The notes under the pieces were generated by a model. It was not told the origin of the DNA, did not search any database, and saw nothing but the letters and a program-made list of their open reading frames with translations. Both the position numbers and the translations under genes were made by a program. Below, in pieces: positions 57,064-64,000 of a stretch of 64,000 nucleotides of DNA. The stretch spans positions 759,918 through 823,917 of the forward strand of contig JAXIVH010000067.1 in assembly GCA_036785325.1 (NCBI GenBank), written 5' to 3'. The stretch is from Urophycis tenuis. Lineage: Eukaryota; Chordata; Actinopteri; Gadiformes; Phycidae. Each line of letters starts with the position of its first letter. Positions within the stretch are counted from its first letter, which is position 1.

Positions 57064-57136
57064 CGCCTGAACAGGGACTCGAACCCTGGACCCTCAGATT
57101 AAAAGTTGGATGCTCTACCGACTGAGCTATCCAGGC
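57064..57136 (-). tRNA. tRNA-Lys (TTT), L2, damaged anticodon stem
   Basis: Anticodon stem TCCAA/TCTGA has two mismatches; the T-loop TTCGAGT is closer to consensus than its neighbours. Probably a pseudogene in progress. Confidence 0.8.
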
Positions 57137-57256
57137 TTCACGCTGGTGTTATTGTGTCTGACAATCAGATTTTATTTCAGTTTCCATTGAAGGGAGCCCT
57201 GATATCTGTGAGGACTCCCATGCCACAGGGAAGGTACTTCTGGGTATTACATTGTA

Positions 57257-57329
57257 GGGGAATTAGCTCAAGTGGTAGAGCGCTCGCTTAGCATGCGAGA
57301 GGCAGCGGGATCGATGCCTGCATTCTCCA
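57257..57329 (+). tRNA. tRNA-Ala (AGC), A1
   Basis: Standard A1. Confidence 0.97.
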
Positions 57330-58051
57330 ATCGATTGCATTCTTCTGTGGTTAAACCTCTCTTGAAGCTGACTAAACTATAACTTCTTGGGATGTCACTT
57401 ATTCGTGACTTATTTGAAAAGTATTCAAACCATCGGGCTAAAACAATTAACTAAAGGACTATATTTGCGTATACCAAATCACTTTATTTTATTACTTCAG
57501 CAGTCCTACTGTCCTGCTGAGGTTTGTGCTGATGACATCTTTCTGTTAAGTCATGTCTATTCTAATGTCAACCGAGATCAGCGACATTAGCTGTTACTCT
57601 CTTAATTGTCTGACTTCTAAGTAAATTATAATCCCAGACAATGCCGTAGGAAGCACCATGCTGGTGCAGTGGATAAAGCTGCTTATGTGCAGCTCTGGAG
57701 ATCAGGGTTCAAATCCCTGCATGTCCTGATTGAGCTCTTTGCTGGCTCCTTGTAATTCTCAAGGCATAATAGAAAAGGTTTTGTGAAACGTCATCTCAAT
57801 TTTGACGTTGTTTGTTGTAAAACCTTATACTTCCACATTGTTCTTGGCATGAGTTGAATCCATAAATCAAGGTCAGATCACCAACAGCTCCATCCATTGT
57901 GCCAGTAAGCCGCTGGCTGTGAAGGGAGTCAAAGTTTGTGATTGACTCTACAATTTAATGTCTCTTTGTAAAGAGTCAATGATCAAAAAGTAGCACATGC
58001 TTTGACACTGCTGGATGCACAATGTCACTTTATCCATTGCAAATTATCAGT

Positions 58052-58124
58052 CCCCTGAACAGGGACTTGAACCCTGGACCCTCAGATTAAAAGTCTGATG
58101 CTCTACCGGCTGAGCTACCCAGGC
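58052..58124 (-). tRNA. tRNA-Lys (TTT), L1, acceptor mismatch
   Basis: The 3' end reads CAGGGG, so position 72 is G and faces G1. Confidence 0.88.
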
Positions 58125-58253
58125 TTCATGACTATGGCAATGTCTCTTCCACTCAGAATTTATTTCAGTCTCCATTGAAGGGAGCCCTGATATCTGTGAG
58201 GACTCCCATGCCACAGGGTAGGTACTTCTAATCTGCATGGGCTTTATGTAGTC

Positions 58254-58326
58254 GGGGAATTAGCTCAAGTGGTAGAGCGCTTGCTTCGCATGTGAGAGGT
58301 AGCGGGATCGATGCCTGCATTCTCCA
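58254..58326 (+). tRNA. tRNA-Ala (CGC)
   Basis: Standard; T5 tract kept downstream. Confidence 0.96.
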
Positions 58327-58880
58327 ATCTATTGCATTCTTCAGCACTTCACAATATTCTCGCTTTTTCGCCCTCCAGTGTCCATTATTTCATTAGAATA
58401 AGGAGAAACATACTCTCAATTGTGGAAGCCGACAAAGCCTTAGCCAGTTTCCCTGTAGTCCACATAGAGCTGCTGTTTATCAGCCCTGCAGACCTGGGTT
58501 CAGGAGCTGTATCAATGGAAACAACATCTTTTTAGAAACAACGCTATGTGAATTGTTCAGTCAATTATAACCTCTGACCTTCACACACCAAATGTCTCTG
58601 TGGTCCAGTGGAGATACTCCTCTTCTGTGCTGCAGACCTTGGTTCAAGTACCACCCGGCAGCATTGCTTTGTTTTGAGACATTACAATTCATGCCACATT
58701 GTTCTTGGCATGAGTTGAACCCATGAATCAAGGTTAGATTATCAAAAGATTGTGCCAGCACGCCACTGACTGCGAATTCAATGTCTCTTTCTCAAGAGTC
58801 AATGATGCAAAGTAGGTCACAGCACATGTTTCGACAGTGCTGAATGCATGATGCCAATTTATCCATTGCAAATCAACAGT

Positions 58881-58953
58881 CGCCTGAACAGGGACTTGAA
58901 CCCTGGACCCTCAGATTAAAAGTCTGATGCTCTACCGACTGAGCTATCCAGGC
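58881..58953 (-). tRNA. tRNA-Lys (TTT), L2
   Basis: Standard; 5' flank starts TTCTTTCCATTG, the form of this end of the array. Confidence 0.97.
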
Positions 58954-59067
58954 TTCTTTCCATTGTGCCTGACAATCAGATTTTATTTCAGTTTCCGTTG
59001 AAGGGCGCCCTGATATCTGTGAGGACTCCCATGCCACAGGGAAGGTACTTCTGGTTATTACATTGTA

Positions 59068-59140
59068 GGGGAATTAGCTCAAGTGGTAGAGCGCTCGCTT
59101 AGCATGCGAGAGGCAGCAGGATCGATGCCTGCATTCTCCA
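59068..59140 (+). tRNA. tRNA-Ala (AGC), A1/A2 hybrid
   Basis: Variable region GGCA of A1 with T-stem GCAGG of A2. Confidence 0.96.
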
Positions 59141-59824
59141 ATCGATTGCATTCTTCTGTTGTTAAACCTCTCTTGAAGCTGACTAAACTATAACTTCTTG
59201 GGATGTCACTTATTCGTGACTTATTTGAAAAGTAGTCAAACCATCGGGCTAAAACAATTAACTAAAGGACTATATTTGCGTATACCAAATCACTTTATTT
59301 TATTACTTCAGCAGTCCTACTGTCCTGCTGAGGTTTGTGCTGATGACATCTTTCTGTTAAGTCATGTCTATTCTAATGTCAACCGAGATCAGCGACATTA
59401 GCTATTACTCTTTTAATTGTCTGACTTCTAAGTCAACGATAACCTCCGACAATGTCATAGGAAGCACTAAGGTGGTGCAGTGTACAGAGCTCCTTATATA
59501 CAGTTCTGCAGACCAGGGCTCAAATCCCTGAATGGCCTGGTTGAGGTATTTGTTGGCTCCTTGTAATTCTCAAGGAAAAGGTTTTTTTTTAATGTCATCT
59601 CAATTTTGACACCGGTTGTTGTAAAAACTTGTAATTCCACATTGTTCTTGGCATGAGTTGAACCCATGAATCAAGGTCAGATTATTCAGATTATCAACAG
59701 CTCCATCCATTGTGCCAGCTGACTGTGAATTCAATGTCTCTTTGTCAAGAGTCAATGATGCAAAGTAAATTGCTGCACGTGGTTTGACAGTGCTGAATGC
59801 ATGATGCCATTGCAAATCAACAGT

Positions 59825-59897
59825 CGCCTGAACAGGGACTTGAACCCTGGACCCTCAGATTAAAAGTCTGATGCTCTACCGACTGAGCTATCCAGGC
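59825..59897 (-). tRNA. tRNA-Lys (TTT), L3
   Basis: Standard. Confidence 0.97.
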
Positions 59898-60011
59898 TTC
59901 TTTCCATTGTGCCTGACAATCAGATTTTATTTCAGTTTCCGTTGAAGGGAGCCCTGATATCTGTGAGGACTCCCATGCCACAGGGAAGGTACTTCTGGTT
60001 ATTACATTGTA

Positions 60012-60070
60012 GGGGAATTAGCTCAAGTGGTAGGGTGCTCGCTTAGCATGCGAGAGGCAGCAGCATCGAT
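60012..60070 (+). pseudogene. tRNA-Ala (AGC), 3' end lost
   Basis: The gene stops within the T-loop at ATCGAT and joins spacer sequence TCAGCATTTGACAGTG ahead of the next lysine gene. This is the junction of the 294-bp duplication. Confidence 0.9.
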
Positions 60071-60118
60071 TCAGCATTTGACAGTGCTGAATGCATGATG
60101 CCATTGCAAATCAACAGT

Positions 60119-60191
60119 CGCCTGAACAGGGACTTGAACCCTGGACCCTCAGATTAAAAGTCTGATGCTCTACCGACTGAGCTATCCAGGC
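60119..60191 (-). tRNA. tRNA-Lys (TTT), L3
   Basis: Duplicate of 59825, 294 bp apart. Confidence 0.97.
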
Positions 60192-60305
60192 TTCTTTCCA
60201 TTGTGCCTGACAATCAGATTTTATTTCAGTTTCCGTTGAAGGGAGCCCTGATATCTGTGAGGACTCCCATGCCACAGGGAAGGTACTTCTGGTTATTACA
60301 TTGTA

Positions 60306-60378
60306 GGGGAATTAGCTCAAGTGGTAGGGTGCTCGCTTAGCATGCGAGAGGCAGCAGCATCGATGCCTGCATTCTCCA
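60306..60378 (+). tRNA. tRNA-Ala (AGC), hybrid with T-stem mismatch
   Basis: D-stem strand GGGT keeps pairing by wobbles. T-stem GCAGC/CCTGC has C53 facing C61. Confidence 0.9.
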
Positions 60379-61050
60379 ATCGATTGCATTCTTCTGTGGT
60401 TAAACCTCTCTTGAAGTGGACTAAACTATAACTTCTTGGGATGTCACTTATTCGTGACTTATTTGAAAAGTAGTCAAACCATCGGGCTAAAACAATTAAC
60501 TAAAGGACTATATTTGCGTATACCAAATCACTTTATTTTATTACTTCAGCAGTCCTACTGTCCTGCTGAGGTTTGTGCTGATGACATCTTTCTGTTAAGT
60601 CATGTCTATTCTAATGTCAACCGAGATCAGCGACATTAGCTGTTACTCTCTTAATTGTCTGACTTCTAAGTCAACGATAACCTTAAATGTCATAGGAAGC
60701 ACTAAGGTGGTGCAGTGTACAGAGCTCCTTATATACAGTTCTGCAGACCAGGGCTCAAATCCCTGAATGGCCTGGTTGAGGTATTTGTTGGCCCTTGTAA
60801 TTTTCAAGGAAAAGGTTTTTTTTTTAATGTCATCTCAATTTTGACACCGGTTGTTGTAAAAACTTGTAATTCCACATTGTTCTTGGCCTGAGTTGAACCC
60901 ATGAATCAAGGTCAGATTATCAACAGCTCCATCCATTGTGCCAGCTGACTGTGAATTCAATGTCTCTTTGTCAAGAGTCAATGATGCAAAGTAGATTGCT
61001 GCACGTGGTTTGACAGTGCTGAATGCATGATGCCATTGCAAATCAACAGT

Positions 61051-61123
61051 CGCCTGAACAGGGACTTGAACCCTGGACCCTCAGATTAAAAGTCTGATGC
61101 TCTACCGACTGAGCTATCCAGGC
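61051..61123 (-). tRNA. tRNA-Lys (TTT), L3
   Basis: Standard. Confidence 0.97.
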
Positions 61124-61237
61124 TTCTTTCCATTGTGCCTGACAATCAGATTTTATTTCAGTTTCCGTTGAAGGGAGCCCTGATATCTGTGAGGACTCCC
61201 ATGCCACAGGGAAGGTACTTCTGGTTATTACATTGTA

Positions 61238-61310
61238 GGGGAATTAGCTCAAGTGGTAGAGTGCTCGCTTAGCATGCGAGAGGCAGCAGCATCGATGCCT
61301 GCATTCTCCA
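61238..61310 (+). tRNA. tRNA-Ala (AGC), hybrid with T-stem mismatch
   Basis: Same T-stem C x C mismatch as 60306; D-stem GAGT. Confidence 0.9.
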
Positions 61311-61986
61311 ATCGATTGCATTCTTCTGTGGTTAAACCTCTCTTGAAGTGGACTAAACTATAACTTCTTGGGATGTCACTTATTCGTGACTTATTTGAAA
61401 AGTAGTCAAACCATCGGGCTAAAACAATTAACTAAAGGACTATATTTGCGTATACCAAATCACTTTATTTTATTACTTCAGCAGTCCTACTGTCCTGCTG
61501 AGGTTTGTGCTGATGACATCTTTCTGTTAAGTCATGTCTATTCTACTGTCAACCGAGATCAGCGACATTAGCTGTTACTCTCTTAATTGTCTGACTTCTA
61601 AGTCAACGATAACCTCTGACAATGTCATAGGAAGCACTAAGGTGGTGCAGTGTACAGAGCTCCTTATATACAGTTCTGCAGACCAGGGCTCAAATCCCTG
61701 AATGGCCTGGTTGAGGTATTTGTTGGCTCATTGTAATTCTCAAGGAAAAGGTTTTTTTTTTAATGTCATCTCAATTTTGACACCGGTTGTAGTAAAAACT
61801 TGTAATTCCACATTTTTCTAGGCATGAGTTGAACCCATGAATCAAGGTCAGATTATCAACAGCTCCATCCATTGTGCCAGCTGACTGTGAATTCAATGTC
61901 TCTTTGTCAAGAGTCAATGATGCAAAGTAGATTGCTGCACGTGGTTTGACAGTGCTGAATGCATGATGCCATTGCAAATCAACAGT

Positions 61987-62059
61987 CGCCTGAACAGGGA
62001 CTTGAACCCTGGACCCTCAGATTAAAAGTCTGATGCTCTACCGACTGAGCTATCCAGGC
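61987..62059 (-). tRNA. tRNA-Lys (TTT), L3
   Basis: Standard. Confidence 0.97.
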
Positions 62060-62173
62060 TTCTTTCCATTGTGCCTGACAATCAGATTTTATTTCAGTTT
62101 CCGTTGACGGGAGCCCTGATATCTGTGAGGACTCCCATGCCACAGCGAAGGTACTTCTGGGTATTATATTGTT

Positions 62174-62246
62174 GGGGAATTAGCTCAAGTGGTAGAGCGC
62201 TCGCTTAGCATGCGAGAGGCAGCAGGATCGATGCCTGCATTCTCCA
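62174..62246 (+). tRNA. tRNA-Ala (AGC), A1/A2 hybrid
   Basis: GGCA with GCAGG, fully paired. Confidence 0.96.
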
Positions 62247-62968
62247 ATCGATTGCATTCTTCTGTGGTTAAACCTCTCTTGAAGCTGACTAAACTATAAC
62301 TTCTTGGGATGTCACTTATTCGTGACTTATTTGAAAAGTATTCAAACCATCGGGCTAAAACAATTAACTAAAGGACTATATTTGCGTATACCAAATCACT
62401 TTATTTTATTACTTCAGCAGTCCTACTGTCCTGCTGAGGTTTGTGCTGATGACATCTTTCTGTTAAGTCATGTCTATTCTAATGTCAACCGAGATCAGCG
62501 ACATTAGCTGTTACTCTCTTAATTGTCTGACTTCTAAGTAAACTATAATCCCAGACAATGCCGTAGGAAGCACCATGGTGGTGCAGTGGATAAAGCTGCT
62601 TATGTGCAGCTCTGGAGATCAGGGTTCAAATCCCTGCATGTCCTGATTGAGCTTTTTGCTGGCTCCTTGTAATTCTCAAGGCATAATAGAAAAGGTTTTG
62701 TGAAACGTCATCTCAATTTTGACGTTGTTTGTTGTAAAACCTTATACTTCCACATTGTTCTTGGCATGAGTTGAATCCATAAATCAAGGTCAGATCACCA
62801 ACAGCTCCATCCATTGTGCCAGTAAGCCGCTGGCTGTGAAGGGAGTCAAAGTTTGTGATTGACTTTACAATTTAATGTCTCTTTGTAAAGAGTCAATGAT
62901 CAAAAAGTAGCACATGCTTTGACACTGCTAGATGCACAATGTCACGTTATCCATTGCAAATTATCAGT

Positions 62969-63041
62969 CGCCTGAACAGGGACTTGAACCCTGGACCCTC
63001 AGATTAAAAGTCTGATGCTCTACCGGCTGAGCTACCCAGGC
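62969..63041 (-). tRNA. tRNA-Lys (TTT), L1
   Basis: Standard L1, without the 58052 mismatch. Confidence 0.97.
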
Positions 63042-63170
63042 TTCATGACTATGGCAATGTCTCTTCCACTCAGAATTTATTTCAGTCTCCATTGAAGGGA
63101 GCCCTGATATCTGTGAGGACTCCCATGCCACAGGGTAGGTACTTCTAATCTGCATGGGCTTTATGTAGTC

Positions 63171-63243
63171 GGGGAATTAGCTCAAGTGGTAGAGCGCTTG
63201 CTTCGCATGTGAGAGGTAGCGGGATCGATGCCTGCATTCTCCA
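63171..63243 (+). tRNA. tRNA-Ala (CGC)
   Basis: Standard. Confidence 0.96.
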
Positions 63244-63797
63244 ATCTATTGCATTCTTCAGCACTTCACAATATTCTCGCTTTTTCGCCCTCCAGTGTCC
63301 ATTATTTCATTAGAATAAGGAGAAACATACTCTCAATTGTGGAAGCCGACAAAGCCTTAGCCAGTTTCCCTGTAGTCCACATAGAGCTGCTGTTTATCAG
63401 CCCTGCAGACCTGGGTTCAGGAGCTGTATCAATGGAAACAACATCTTTTTAGAAACAACGCTATGTGAATTGTTCAGTCAATTATAACCTCTGACCTTCA
63501 CACACCAAATGTCTCTGTGGTCCAGTGGAGATACTCCTCTTCTGTGCTGCAGACCTTGGTTCAAGTACCACCCGGCAGCATTGCTTTGTTTTGAGACATT
63601 ACAATTCATGCCACATTGTTCTTGGCATGAGTTGAACCCATGAATCAAGGTTAGATTATCAAAAGATTGTGCCAGCACGCCACTGACTGCGAATTCAATG
63701 TCTCTTTCTCAAGAGTCAATGATGCAAAGTAGGTCACAGCACATGTTTCGACAGTGCTGAATGCATGATGCCAATTTATCCATTGCAAATCAACAGT

Positions 63798-63870
63798 CGC
63801 CTGAACAGGGACTTGAACCCTGGACCCTCAGATTAAAAGTCTGATGCTCTACCGACTGAGCTATCCAGGC
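63798..63870 (-). tRNA. tRNA-Lys (TTT), L2
   Basis: Standard; last complete gene. Confidence 0.97.
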
Positions 63871-63984
63871 TTCTTTCCATTGTGCCTGACAATCAGATTT
63901 TATTTCAGTTTCCGTTGAAGGGCGCCCTGATATCTGTGAGGACTCCCATGCCACAGGGAAGGTACTTCTGGTTATTACATTGTA

Positions 63985-64000
63985 GGGGAATTAGCTCAAG
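63985..64000 (+). tRNA. tRNA-Ala, partial at window end
   Basis: The first 16 nt match the alanine genes; the window ends before the anticodon. AGC is expected from the flank. Confidence 0.85.

Larger units (their letters stand above)
40600..57330. repeat. tRNA array, 1859-bp units in 5577-bp trimers
   Basis: Units of 1859 bp (3' half, spacer Z, L2/A1, spacer Y, L3/A2). The L3 gene with D-loop TTGG recurs at 41256, 46833 and 52410, exactly 5577 bp apart, while the two units between share other variants. The phase breaks near 55.9 kb, where a short duplicated GGTTGTTG stretch lengthens one unit. Confidence 0.9.
57330..64000. repeat. tRNA array, irregular and short units
   Basis: Two L1/Ala-CGC modules (58052-58326 and 62969-63243) bracket a run of short units. 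Spacer Y plus L3/Ala repeats with periods of 932 and 936 bp (alanine genes at 60306, 61238, 62174). A 294-bp partial duplication lies at 59825-60119. Divergence from the rest of the window is higher here. Confidence 0.88.

Noticed and set aside
1..64000. CRISPR array or bacterial tandem tRNA operon
   Set aside because: Repeat units are hundreds to thousands of bases, tRNA genes lack encoded CCA and have internal Pol III boxes, and the protein gene has spliceosomal introns.

Overview
The window looks like vertebrate, most likely teleost, nuclear DNA. Outside two long inserts it is a dense tandem array of tRNA genes. Lysine tRNA genes (anticodon TTT, minus strand) alternate with alanine tRNA genes (anticodon AGC, or CGC in a minority, plus strand). 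I count 103 complete tRNA genes: 52 Lys-TTT, 43 Ala-AGC and 8 Ala-CGC. There are also several truncated copies and 17 isolated 3' halves of Ala-CGC. Large tRNA arrays of this kind, and proteins like the one in the inserts, are known from fish; the species cannot be fixed from sequence alone (zebrafish or another cyprinid is a guess).

Module logic. Every functional module is a head-to-head pair, Lys(-) then Ala(+), with a short shared 5' flank: 129 bp for Lys type L1 with Ala-CGC, 120 bp for L2 with Ala-AGC type A1, 114 bp for L3 (and some L2) with Ala-AGC type A2. A1 has T-stem GCGGG/CCTGC (one G.U pair); A2 has GCAGG/CCTGC (fully paired). Between modules lie 430-700 bp spacers carrying degenerate tRNA-like pieces with A-box- and B-box-like motifs.

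Layout. 1-11420: higher-order repeat of 3670 bp (starts at 1, 3671, 7341; the third copy has lost 918 bp; a fourth is broken by an insert). 11427-19538: insert copy 1. 19539-25343: more array. 25344-33033: insert copy 2. 33034-40600: mixed array. About 40600-57300: regular 1859-bp units organised as a three-unit higher-order repeat of 5577 bp. 57300-64000: irregular array with short 932-936 bp units near 59.4-62.5 kb.

The inserts. Each carries a minus-strand gene that I resolve into 14 coding exons with consistent splice sites and phases, giving a conceptual protein of 1429 residues: an N-terminal basic segment, a DUF6729-like cysteine-containing domain, an RNase H-like transposase-type core with candidate acidic residues, Ser/Thr/Ala/Pro-rich exons, and a C-terminal zinc-knuckle-like motif. 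Copy 1 sits inside a tRNA-Lys gene: 60 nt of the gene lie left of it and 13 nt right, adding up to exactly 73. A 6-bp duplication (CCGCTA) and a degenerate terminal inverted repeat of about 28 bp mark its ends, so I read it as a DNA transposon. Both copies are damaged, in different places: copy 1 has two frameshifts, copy 2 an early stop in the last exon. Each also carries a 270-bp inverted-repeat (MITE-like) element in the last intron and a cluster of four CCAAT boxes upstream.
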